A stretch of DNA of 60,513 nt from positions 1-60,513 of the forward strand of contig NZ_MVHH01000025.1 in NCBI RefSeq assembly GCF_002086515.1. The letters are read 5' to 3'. This stretch comes from Mycolicibacter arupensis. GTDB taxonomy: Bacteria; Actinomycetota; Actinomycetes; Mycobacteriales; Mycobacteriaceae. The notes under the pieces are model-generated. The model was given only the letters and a program-made list of their open reading frames with translations, was not told the DNA's origin and made no database searches. Both the position numbers and the translations under genes were made by a program. Below are positions 29,052 through 40,100 of this stretch, piece by piece (within the stretch, counting starts at the first letter, position 1; each line of letters opens with the position of its first letter).

Positions 29052-31142
29052 ATGTCTCGTTACCGTCAGGGTGTTCAAAAGAGCCGTCGCAGCAACCGGG
29101 TGTTCGGTGCCGGAACTGCGGTGAGCGCGTTTCTTGCGTTCGGGTTGGGGCCGCTCGCGGCCGCGCCCGCGGCGCACGCCGATTTTGACGATCTGTTGTT
29201 CGACCTACTGGGTGCCGACCTGGGCAACGCCGTTGCCGATCTGGGCGCCAACTGGGGTGACCAGGCTGCCTGGGCGGTGGTGCTGGACTCGGCCAGTTGG
29301 TCGCCCTTCTTCGACGCTCTCGGTAGCCAGGCGACCTGGGATGCGGTCCTGGCCGATCTCAACCTGGCCGGTATCGGGGCTTCCGCACTGGATCTGCCGG
29401 GCTCCGCGGATGCCTCGTTCAACTGGGCCGACATCAACTGGCTTCGCCCGTTCGGCGGCTACCTCGATGGCGACGGTGGCGCCGGCGGTGCCGCCGGGCT
29501 GTTCGCCTGGTTCAGCCACGGCGGCGCCGGCGGTAACGGCGGTGACGCGGCCACCGCCGGCGGCGTCGGCGGGACCGGTGGCCTCGGTGGCGACGCCGCG
29601 CTGTGGGGTCTGTTCAGCACGGCGGGCGTGGGCGGCCAAGGCGGCGACGGCCTGGCCGGTGCGGCAGGTTTGGTCGGCAGCTTCGCCAACGGCGGCGACG
29701 GCAATGGCGGCAACGGCGGCAATGGTGGAGCCGGCGGCAATGGTGGCGCCGGTGGCCGAGGTTCGTATCTGTTGTTCGGCGCCGGCGGTAAGGGTGGCGC
29801 GGCCGGCAGTGGTGGTGCCGGCGGCGCCGGCGGCCAGGGCGCGGCCGGGGCCGATGGCACTAGTTCGAACATCGATGGCACCGGTGGTGGCAATGGTGGC
29901 CTAGGCGGCAATGGTGGTGCGGCCGGCGTGGCCGGTGCCGGTGGCGCGGGCGGCTGGCTCACCCCCAATGCTGCTGCGGGCGCGGCCGGTGCCCAGGGTG
30001 TCGGCGGTGTGGGTGGCAATGCCGGTGGCGGTGGTGACGGCCTTGACGGTGCCGACGGCGCCGACGGGACCTCAACCCATGTCGATGGTTTCGCCGGTGA
30101 GTCCGGTGGTGCCGGTGGCAATGCCGGACTTGCCGGTGCCGGTGGTCAAGGCGCTGGCGGTCAGGCCGCCAGCGGAGCGGTCGCTTCCGCGGGCAAGGGC
30201 GGCAGCGGTGGCGCCGGCGGCACGGGTTATGACGCGGCGACCGACGCCACCGCGGCGGCCGGTACCGCCGGCGGCAATGGCGGTGCTGGCTCGGCAATGC
30301 GGGCCTGGGTGGCCTCGAGGCCGATGGCTCCCACGCGGACTCCGGCGTGGCCGGTGCTGGTGGCGCCGGTGGCGACGGTAAAGACGGTGCCGCGGGTGCT
30401 GCGGGCACCGCGCTGGACCCCGATGGCACGGCCGGTGGTGCCGGCGGTGCCGGCGGTAACGGCGGGCAAGGCGGTCTGGAGGCCGATGGCAGCACGCGTG
30501 CTGTCGATGGTGTCGGTGGTGATGGTGGTGCCGGCGGTAAGGGCGGCGCCGGGTATGACGCGGTGGCAGCGGGTGCCGCGGCCGGCACCTCGGGCGGCAG
30601 TGGTGGTGTGGGTGGCGACGGCGGTGTCGGTGGCACCGGTTCCACCGCGGGAGTTCATGGCGCCGGTGGCATCGGCGGCAAGGGTGGATCGGGAACCGAT
30701 GGTGCTGATGGTGGCGCGGGGTCGGCCGGTACTGCGGGCGACCCCGACGGCGGGGTCGGTGGCAACGGCGGCAATGGCGGCAACGCCGGTGTCGGCGGTG
30801 CCGGCGGCAACTCCGGCAACGGCAACCATGCCGCCAGCGGCAGCAATGGTGTGGCCGGTAAGGGCGGCAACGGTGGTGTCGGCGGTGCCGGCTATGACGC
30901 CGCTTCCGACAACGGGGCGGCCTCGGGGACCGCGGGCGGCAACGGTGGCGCGGGTGGCAACGCCGGCGTGGGTGGGGTGCAGGCCAACGGTTCTCGGGCG
31001 GCATCTGGTGCGGCCGGCGTCGGCGGCGACGGTGGTTCCGGTACCGATGGCCAAAACGGTGTCGCGGGCACCCAGTCCAACCCGGATGGCACGGCGGGGC
31101 AGGCCGGTGGCGCCGGCGGCAATGGTGGCCAAGGCGGCCTGA
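29052..31142 (+). CDS. N-terminal part of the second giant PGRS protein (frameshifted)
   Basis: It starts at ATG 29052 after a GGGGCACGTGCC leader. Residues 1-43 are a signal-peptide-like segment ([20 protein letters not shown], then APAAHA). Residues 44-130 repeat the non-PE domain of the 15531 gene ([29 protein letters not shown]), after which PGRS repeats begin. After residue 413-414 (30291-30293) the Gly-rich reading is lost and a nonsense Arg/Pro/Val tail runs to 31142. The PGRS frame resumes at 30293 in the -1 frame, so bases 29052-30293 plus 30293-42634 would give one protein of about 4527 residues. The super-repeat spacing across this point is 665 instead of 666 bp, indicating one missing base: either a real mutation or a sequencing error. 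Confidence 0.85.
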   Translation: MSRYRQGVQKSRRSNRVFGAGTAVSAFLAFGLGPLAAAPAAHADFDDLLFDLLGADLGNAVADLGANWGDQAAWAVVLDSASWSPFFDALGSQATWDAVLADLNLAGIGASALDLPGSADASFNWADINWLRPFGGYLDGDGGAGGAAGLFAWFSHGGAGGNGGDAATAGGVGGTGGLGGDAALWGLFSTAGVGGQGGDGLAGAAGLVGSFANGGDGNGGNGGNGGAGGNGGAGGRGSYLLFGAGGKGGAAGSGGAGGAGGQGAAGADGTSSNIDGTGGGNGGLGGNGGAAGVAGAGGAGGWLTPNAAAGAAGAQGVGGVGGNAGGGGDGLDGADGADGTSTHVDGFAGESGGAGGNAGLAGAGGQGAGGQAASGAVASAGKGGSGGAGGTGYDAATDATAAAGTAGGNGGAGSAMRAWVASRPMAPTRTPAWPVLVAPVATVKTVPRVLRAPRWTPMARPVVPAVPAVTAGKAVWRPMAARVLSMVSVVMVVPAVRAAPGMTRWQRVPRPAPRAAVVVWVATAVSVAPVPPREFMAPVASAARVDREPMVLMVARGRPVLRATPTAGSVATAAMAATPVSAVPAATPATATMPPAAAMVWPVRAATVVSAVPAMTPLPTTGRPRGPRAATVARVATPAWVGCRPTVLGRHLVRPASAATVVPVPMAKTVSRAPSPTRMARRGRPVAPAAMVAKAA

Positions 31143-34100
31143 ACACCGACAACACGCGCGCCACCGACGGCGACGGCGGCAACGGTGGTGCCGGCGGTAA
31201 GGGTGGCGCCGGCTACGAGGGCCTGGACGGGGCCACCGCGGGTGCGGCCGGTGAGAACGGCGGCAATGGTGGTGCCGGTGGTGCCGGCGGTGTCGGCGGA
31301 ACCGGTACCAATGCGGGACTGCACGGCGTCGGCGGCGTCGGCGGCAACGGTGGCTCCGGTGGTGACGGTGCCACCGGTGGCAACGGTGCGGCGGGCACGG
31401 CCACGCATGTGGATGGCACAGCGGGTCAGACCGGCGGTGCCGGTGGCAACGCAGGCAAGGGCGGCGCCGGCGGCGACAGCGGCGGCGGCAACACCGCCGC
31501 GAGCGGCAGCAATGGTTTGGCGGGAGTCGGCGGCAAGGGTGGCGTCGGCGGCGCTGGTTTTGCCGGTGTCAACGGGACCACCGGACACGTCGACGGCACC
31601 AACGGTGGCGCCGGTGGTGCCGGCGGCGACGGTGGCCAGGGCGGTCTGCAGGTCGACGGGGTGACCCGCGCAGCTCAGGGTGACGGTGGCGCGGGTGGTG
31701 CCGGCGGCAAGGGCGGCAGCGGACTTGACGGTGTGGCCGGAGTGGCGGCAGGCGCCAGTGGCACCAACGGCGGTGCCGGCGGCAACGGTGGCGCCGGCGG
31801 TGTCGGCGGCCAGGGCACCAACAACGGTGCGGCCGGTCTCGGCGGAGTCGGTGGCAACGGCGGCAACGGTGGCGCGGGTGCCGCGGGCGCGGCCGGTAAC
31901 GACGGCACGGTCAGCAATGTGGATGGCACCGCCGGTGGTAACGGTGGTGCGGGCGGTAACGCGGGCAAGGCCGGTACCGGCGGCCTCAGCGGTTCGGGTG
32001 TGCAGGCCGCGGCCGGTACCAATGGCGCCGCGGGCGTCGGTGGCGCCGGTGGCCAGGGTGGCAAGGGCTTTGCCGGGGCTGATTCGGCCAGTGCGGGTGC
32101 TTCGGGTGCCAATGGTGGTGCTGGTGGTGCTGGTGGCAATGGCGGTCTGGGTGGTCTGCAGGTCGATGGCAGCACGCGGGCTACCACGGGTGTGGGTGGC
32201 AATGGTGGTGCCGGCGGCTCTGGTGGTGCGGGCTACACCGGTAAGGCCGGTACGGACGCGTCGGTGGCGGGTGCCACCGGTGGTGCGGGTGAGTCGGGCA
32301 CCAATGGTGGTAACGGTGGTGCTGGTGGCGCCGCGGGCACGGGTTCGGTTGCGGGCCAGCAGGGTGTCGGCGGTAAGGGTGGCGCCGGTGGTTCCGGTGG
32401 TGCCGGCGGCAAGGGTGCTGCGGGCTCAGCGGGCACGGCGTCGAATGTCGACGGTGGTGCCGGCGGTGCCGGTGGTGTCGGTGGTAACGCGGGCAAGGGC
32501 GGTACCGGTGGTGCGGGCTTTGGTGGTCCGGCCGCCAATGGCACTGCGGGCACCGCGGGTGTCGGTGGTGCGGGAGCTGCGGGCGGTGCGGGCTTTGCCG
32601 GGGCTGATTCGACCAGTGCGGGTGCTTCGGGTGCCAATGGTGGTGCTGGTGGTGCTGGTGGCAATGGCGGCCTGGGTGGTCTGCAGGTCGATGGCAGCAC
32701 GCGGGCCGCTCAGGGCGACGGTGGTGCCGGTGGCGTCGGCGGCAAGGGTGGTGCGGGGTACAACGCGGTGACCGCGGGCGCACCGGCGGGTACCTCGGGC
32801 ACCAATGGTGGCGTGGGCGGTAACGGCGGCGTCGGCGGCAGCGGCACCAATGCCGGGGCCCACGGTGCCGGTGGTGTCGGCGGTAATGGTGGCTCGGGAA
32901 CCGACGGCGCCAACGGCGTGGCCGGCACCACGGGCACCGCTGAGGATCGGACCGGTACGGCCGGCGGCAATGGTGGCAAGGGCGGTAACGCCGGCGCCGG
33001 TGGCGCGGGCGGTTCCTCCGGCGGCGGCAACTTCGCCGCCTCGGGCACCAACGGCACGGCGGGTAAGGGCGGCAACGGCGGTGCCGGTGGCGCTGGCTAC
33101 GACGCCGCATCGGATGTGACTGCCGCGGCGGGCACCTCCGGTGGCAATGGTGGTGTGGGTGGTAACGCCGGGCTCGGCGGTCAGCAGGTCGGCGGCGGGC
33201 GCGCCGCGGACGGCACGGCAGGCGTCGGCGGCAATGGTGGCGACGGCAAGACCGGCGCGGCGGGAACCGCCGGCACGGCGGCCGACCCCGACGGCACCGC
33301 CGGCGGCACGGGTGGCGCCGGTGGTAACGGCGGCGTAGGTGGTCTGCAGGCCGATGGCAGCACGCATGCCGCGACCGGCACGGGCGGCGACGGCGGTGCC
33401 GGCGGTAAGGGTGGTGCCGGCTATGACGCGGCCTCGGACAGCGGTGCCGCGGCGGGCACGTCCGGCGGCACGGGTGGTGCCGGCGGCAACGGTGGTGTCG
33501 GTGGCACCGGTTCGGTGGCCGGCGTGGATGGTGCCGGTGGCGTGGGTGGCAACGGAGGTAGCGGTTCAGACGGTGCCAACGGTTCGATTGGCCAGGCGGG
33601 CACGGCATCTGAGCCCGACGGTGGTTCCGGTGGCAACGGCGGCAACGGTGGTAACGCCGGTGCCGGTGGCGCCGGTGGTCTGGCCGGCGGGACTGGAGCT
33701 CAGGCGGCCGGCGGCTTGAACGGTGGCGCCGGTAAGGGCGGCAACGGTGGCGCCGGTGGCGCGGGCTATGACGCCGCTTCGGATTCCGGGGCCGCTGCGG
33801 GCACGTCCGGTGGCAATGGTGGTATCGGTGGTAACGCCGGGCTCGGCGGTCAGCTGGTCGGAGGCGGCCGTGGAGACGACGGCACCGCGGGCGTCGGCGG
33901 CAATGGTGGCGACGGCAAGACCGGCGCGGCGGGCACCGCAGGTACTGCGGGTGACCCCGACGGCACGGCCGGCGGCCAGGGTGGTTCCGGTGGTAACGGC
34001 GGCGTGGGTGGTCTGCAGGTCGATGGCAGTACGCATGCCGCGACCGGCACGGGCGGCGATGGTGGTGCCGGCGGTAAGGGTGGCGCCGGGTATGACGCGG

Positions 34101-37100
34101 CCTCGGACAGCGGTGCTGCTGCGGGCACGTCCGGTGGCAAGGGTGGTGCTGGCGGCAACGGTGGTGCCGGTGGTGCCGGCTATGACGCCGCGAGCGATGC
34201 GACGGCGGCGGCGGGCACGTCCGGCGGTCAGGGCGGTGTCGGTGGTAACGCCGGGCACGGTGGCCAGCTGGTCGGAGGCGGCCATGGGGACGACGGCGCG
34301 GCCGGTGTCGGTGGCAATGGTGGCGACGGCAAGACCGGTGCCACGGGTTCGGACAGTTCCACCGCGGGTGTTGACGGCGGAAACGGTGGTACCGGTGGCG
34401 CCGGCGGTAACGGCGGCCTCGGCGGTTTCGAGGTCAACGGCACCGATCGCGCCAACTCCGGCAACGGTGGTGCCGGTGGTGCCGGCGGTGCGGGTGGCGA
34501 CGGCTACAGCGGACAAAGCAGTACCACCGCTGGAGTGGACGGAGAGAGCGGAACCAGCGGCGGCCTCGGTGGCGACGGTGGTCAGGGCGGCTCCGGCTTC
34601 GTCGCCGGCGCCGGCGGTTCGGGCGGCCTCGGCGGTGACGGCGGCAACGCCGGTGACGGCTACACCGCAGAGGTCGGCAGCGGCAACTCGGGTACCGACG
34701 GCGGCAATGCCGGAACCGGTGGTGCCGGTGGCAAGGGTGGTGAGGGTGGCGCCAGTGCCACCGGAACCGCGGGCAACGGCGGCAACGCCGGCAGCGGTGG
34801 CAACGCCGGTACCGCCGGCAACGGTGGCGACGGCGCCGGTGGTAGCGGCGGTAACACCGCTGGATCCGGTGGCAAGGGCGGCAACGGCGCTGACGGCGGC
34901 GCGGCGGGCAGCATCGGCCTTGCCGGTGCGGGTGCAGGCGGCAGCAATGGTGCCGCTGGCACTGCCGGAGCTGACAGCGACGGCGGCAACGGTGGTGCCG
35001 GTGCCGATGGTTCGGGATTTGCCGCTGACGGCGTGACGGGCCAGGCCGGCGGCCAAGGTGGCGCGGGTGGAACCGGTGGCGCGCACAACAACGGCGGCAC
35101 CGGCGGAACCGGCGGTGCGGGTGCTGAAGGTGCGGCTGGGACCAGTGGCGTCGGGGCAGGTGCTTCGGCAACCACCGCGGGTGGCACGGGTGGCGCCGGT
35201 GGCGCTGGTGGTGCGGGCGGTGACGGCGGCGCGGTCTCCGGTGTCAGCGGCAATGGCGGCGAGGGTGGCGCCGGCGGTAAGGGCGGTGCTGGCGGCAGCG
35301 GTGTCGACGGTGCTGCGGGCATAGACAACTCCGGCAACACCGGTGTGGCCGGCGGTAAGGGCGGCAACGCCGGTAATGCCACCGTCGGCGGCAACGGCGG
35401 CGCTGGTGGCGCCGGAGGTGCGGCAGGGGCTGCCGGCGGTGGCGGCTCCGGAAGCCACGGTGCCGGTGGTGAAGGCGGTGCCGGAGGCACCGGCGGTAAC
35501 GCGGGCAACGGCGGCAACGGCGGTGACGGTGGCGATGGCGATGGCGCCTCCAGCATCGCGGCTGGCAAGGGCGGCGACGGCGGAACCGGCGGCCTGGTCG
35601 GCAGGGGTGGTTTCGGTGGTGCCGGTGGTGACAACGGTGACGGCACCAATGCTGCGTCGGGTTCGCAGGGCGCGGTCGGCCTCGGTGGCGACGGCGGCAA
35701 CGGTGGTGACGGTGGCGATGGTGTCGGCCAACTCCCCGACGGCACCGGCCAGGCAGGTGCGGCCGGTGGTAACGGCGGCGACACCGCGCTGTTCGGCCAG
35801 AACATCTACAACAACCCCTTGAAGCCCGCGGGCAACGGCGGCATCGGCGGCAACGGCGGCGCCGGTGCAGCCGGCGCCGACAACGCAGCCGGTGACGGTT
35901 TCGCCGGTGGTGCCGGTGGCGCTGGTGGTAACGGCGGTAATGGCGGCTACCAGAACGGCCACGGTGGCAACACCACCGGTGCCGGTGGTGCCGGCGGTAA
36001 GGGTGGCACCGGCGGTGAGGGCGGCGCGGCCACTGGCGTGACCGGAAATGGTGGCGACGGTGGTGCCGGTGGTGCCGGCGGCATCGGCGGTTGGGCGGGC
36101 AGCGCTGAGAACCCGGGCTCCCTCTCCGACGGCTACGACCACACCGTGGTCGGTGGCAACGCCGGCAATGGCGGCGAAGGCGGCATTGGTGGTGCCGGCG
36201 GCGAGTCGAATGCCGGCACCGGCGGTGTCGGTGGTGCCGGTGGCGACGGCGGTGAAGCCGGCCGCGGCGGCTGGGGCTCGCTACAGGGCACTGACGGCGG
36301 CAACGGCGGCGTAGGCGGTAACGGCGGTAACGGCGGCGAGGGTGGTGCCGGCGTGATCGGTGGCGCCGGTGGTGCCGCCGGCGACGGTGGCACTGGTGGC
36401 ACTGGCGGCCACGGCGGGTATGGCTCGACCGGCTTCGACGCCGGCGACGGCGGACTGGGCGGTGCCGCCGGTAACGGTGGCGTCGGTGGCGCCGGCGGGC
36501 AAGGTGTTGACGCAGCCAGTGGTGGTGTCGGCGGTGCCGGCGGCAACGGTGGCCTCGGTGGCCGCGGCGGTACGGCCGGCAACCCGGGATCGGTGGCGGG
36601 CGCACCCGGTCGCGACGGCGGTATCGGAGGCGTAGCAGGCAACGGCGGTAACGCGGGTGCCGGTGGCGCCGGTGCCGGCGACGCTGCAGACGGTGCCAAC
36701 GGCCACGGCGGCGACGGTGGCCTCGGTGGCCGCGGCGGCCAGGCGGCCGCGGGCGCGGGAACCGACGCCAACGGCAACGGCTACGACGGCGGCAACGGTG
36801 GCGCCGGCGGTGCCGGTGGTGCGGGCGGTCAGGGCATCGGCGGTGTCGGCGGCGGGAACGGTGGTCGGGGCGGCCAGGGCGGCCAGGGCCTCAACGGTGC
36901 CGGGGGCGCCAGCGCGCCGGCCGGCAGCGGCCTCGACGGCGGAAAGGGCGGTAACGGCGGCGACGGCGGTGCCGCCGGCCAGGGCGGTACCGGTACCGAT
37001 GGCGGTCAGGACGGCACGGTGGGTGCCGGAGGTTGGGCCGGCAGCGGTGGCGCGGGCGGTAAGGGCGCCGATGGCACCGCGACCGCTGACGCCGGCAACG

Positions 37101-40100
37101 GTGGCGCCGGCGGTAACGGCGGCGCGGCAGGAGCTGGAAACAACGTCAACCCGGACGCCTCGGACTACAACCCCGGCAAGGCCGGCAACGGTGGTGTCGG
37201 TGGTGCCGGCGGCAACCAGGGTGCTGGTACCGCGGCAGGCAACGGCGGCGCCGGCGGAAACGGTGGCAACGCCACCGGCGGCGCGGCCGGCATCGGTGGC
37301 ACCGGTGGCGCAGGTGGCACCGGATCCACCAGTAACGGCGGCAGTGGTGGCGCCGGTGGTAACGGCGGCGACGCCGGTCCGACCCCCAGCGGCACCGGCC
37401 CCGGCGTCAACGGGATTGCCGGTGGAGCGGGCGGTGCGGGTGGTGCCGGCGGTAACGGTATCGGCGGCGGCACCGGTGGTAAGGGCGGCACCGGTGGCGC
37501 CGGCAGCGACGGCACCAACGGTGCCGACGCGGTCACCCCGGGTGCGACGGGCGGCAACGGCGGAAACGCCGGAGCCGGTGGCACCGGCGGTGCGGGTGGC
37601 AAGGGCGGCACGGGCCTGTCCGGCAGTGCCGGTGGTCAGGGCGGTAACGGTGGCACCGGCGGTACCGGGGGTAAGGGCGGTGACGGCGGCGACGGTGCCG
37701 ACGGCGGCACCGGTCTGTTGGCCGGCAACGGCGGTAACGGCGGTAACGGCGGCACCGGTCTTGGTGGGGCAGCGGGCGCCGGCGGCACCGGTGGCACCAC
37801 GGGAACAAGCGGGACTGTCGGCGCCGCAGGCACCGGCGGTGCCGGTGGCAACGGTGGCGACGGTGGCGACGCCTCGGGCCTGATTGGAGGCATTCCGCAG
37901 TCCGGCGGTAGCGGTGGCAACGGCGGTAACGGTGGCACTGGCGCCAGTGGCGGTACCGGCGGCGTCGGTGGCACCGGTGCGGCGGTCGGCGCCGGCGCGT
38001 TCGGCGGTGACGGCGGCATAGGCGGCCTGGGCTACCAGGGATCCGGCGACATCGGCTACGGCGGTGGTGGCGGCGGTGGTGGCGGCGGTGCCTACGTGGG
38101 TGGCACCGGATCCACCAGCGGCTCTACGGTGACCGGTGGTAAGGGCGGCGACGGCGCGAACGGCACCGTCAGCGGCCCCGGGGCTCCCGGGCTGACCGGT
38201 GGTGTCGCCACCCTGGTCATCGACGGCACCGTGGAAAACGTGGAGATCACGGGCGGTAATGCCACGGCGGACTACGCGGGCGGCGCGGCTAACGTCATTG
38301 TCGACGCGACCAGCACCATCACCGGCGGCAGCATCACCGGCGGTAACGCCGGCAGCGGTGGCGCGGGCGGCGATGCCACCCTGGCCGCGACCAACGGGGC
38401 CGAGATCATCGGCAGCTCCGTCACCGGCGGTAATGGCGGCGACAGCTATGCGGGCGGTGCGGCTGTCATCAACGCTGACGGCGCAGGCGTCACCGTCACC
38501 GACGTGACGCTCGTGGGCGGCAACGCCGGTAACGGCGGCGAGGGTGGCAGCGCCACCGTGAACGCCGACAGCGGCGCCTCCGTCGCCGGCACACAGGTCA
38601 CCGGCGGTAACGGCGGAGACGGTGGCGCCGGCGGGTCGGCAACGGTGTACGCCACCGACGGCAGCACCGTCGAAGACAGTTCGGCGACCGGTGGTAACGC
38701 CTCGGCCACCGCGGCCGGTGGCGACGCATCGATCACCGCTGACTCGGGCAGCACCGTCACCAACAGCCACGTCGAAGGCGGCAACGGCGGCGGCAACGGC
38801 GGCGGTGGGGGCGAGGACTTTGCCCGCGGCATGTTCTCCCTCTTCTCGATCGAGAGTGTTGACGGCACCGATGGCGTCGGTGGGACGGCCACCATCTCCG
38901 CCACCAACGGCGGTGTGGTCACCGACGCCTACGCCTACGGCGGTGCCGGCGGAATCGGCACCGACGGTGGGGTCGGTGGAGCCGGCGGCGCGGCCGTCGT
39001 GTCCGCCGACGGGACCGGCAGCACCGCAACCGGCAGCGCCTACGGCGGCGCGGGCGGCGCCGGTACGGGTGGTACCGGTGGCGCGGGCGGACGAGGCGCT
39101 GTTGAGGCGACGGGTGAGAACAGCTCGGCCAGCGGTACCGGCACCGGCGGTAACGGCGGCGACGGCATCGACGGTGGCCAGGGTGGCGCCGGGGCCGAGG
39201 GTTCGACCAATTCCACCGCATATGGCAGCGCCACGGGCGACAGCTTCGGCGGCAACGGCGGAACGGCGACCGGCGAGAACAGTGTCGGCGGTGACGGCAG
39301 TGGCGGCTGGGTTCAGGCCGGCTACGGCGGTCCGGTAGGCGGCATCGCGACCGGTGACGCCACCGGCGGTGACGGCGGGTCTGCGAGCGGTGGCGGTACG
39401 GGCGGCAACGGCGGCATGGCCGTCGTGCTGAGCAACGGGGTCGGTGCGGAAGCACACGGCAGCGCGTTCGGCGCCAGGGGCGGCGACGGTGTCGATGGCG
39501 GCGTCGGCGGCGACTCCCGGACTGCCGGCACCGGCCAGGTGGCCGCGACCGCCGATGGGTCCTATGCCTCGGGTACGGGCAAGGGCGGCGACGCCGGCGA
39601 TGGTATCGGCGTCGGCAACACCGGCGGTGGCGGCAGCACCGGCTGGCTGCAGGCCTCCGGCGTGGACAGCAAGGTCACCGGGACCGCGACTGGCGGCGCG
39701 GGCGGCGACGGTCACGACGGCCTCGTGGGTGCCGGCGGCGGCCGGGGTTCCCTGCAGGCAATTGGTGAGGGCGCACAGATCCTCAACAGTCACGCCCACG
39801 GAGGTGACGGCGGTGCCGGCTACGTCACCTCTGCGGCGTCGGGCGGCACGGCCAACTTCCTCGTCTATGACGATGCGACCGTCAGCAACGTCACGGCCAC
39901 CGGTGGCAACGGCACCGACGGCTTTGCCGGCGGTTTGGTCAAGGTTGAGGTCCATGGCAGCGGAAGCTCCGTCGCGGACACCACCCTTGCGGGTGGAAAG
40001 GCCGGCCTCGGCGGTGCTGGTGGCAGTGCCACGGTGACGGCTACGGCCGGCGGCAGCGTCGAGGACAGCAGTCTGATCGGCGGGGCTGCCGGTTCCGGGA

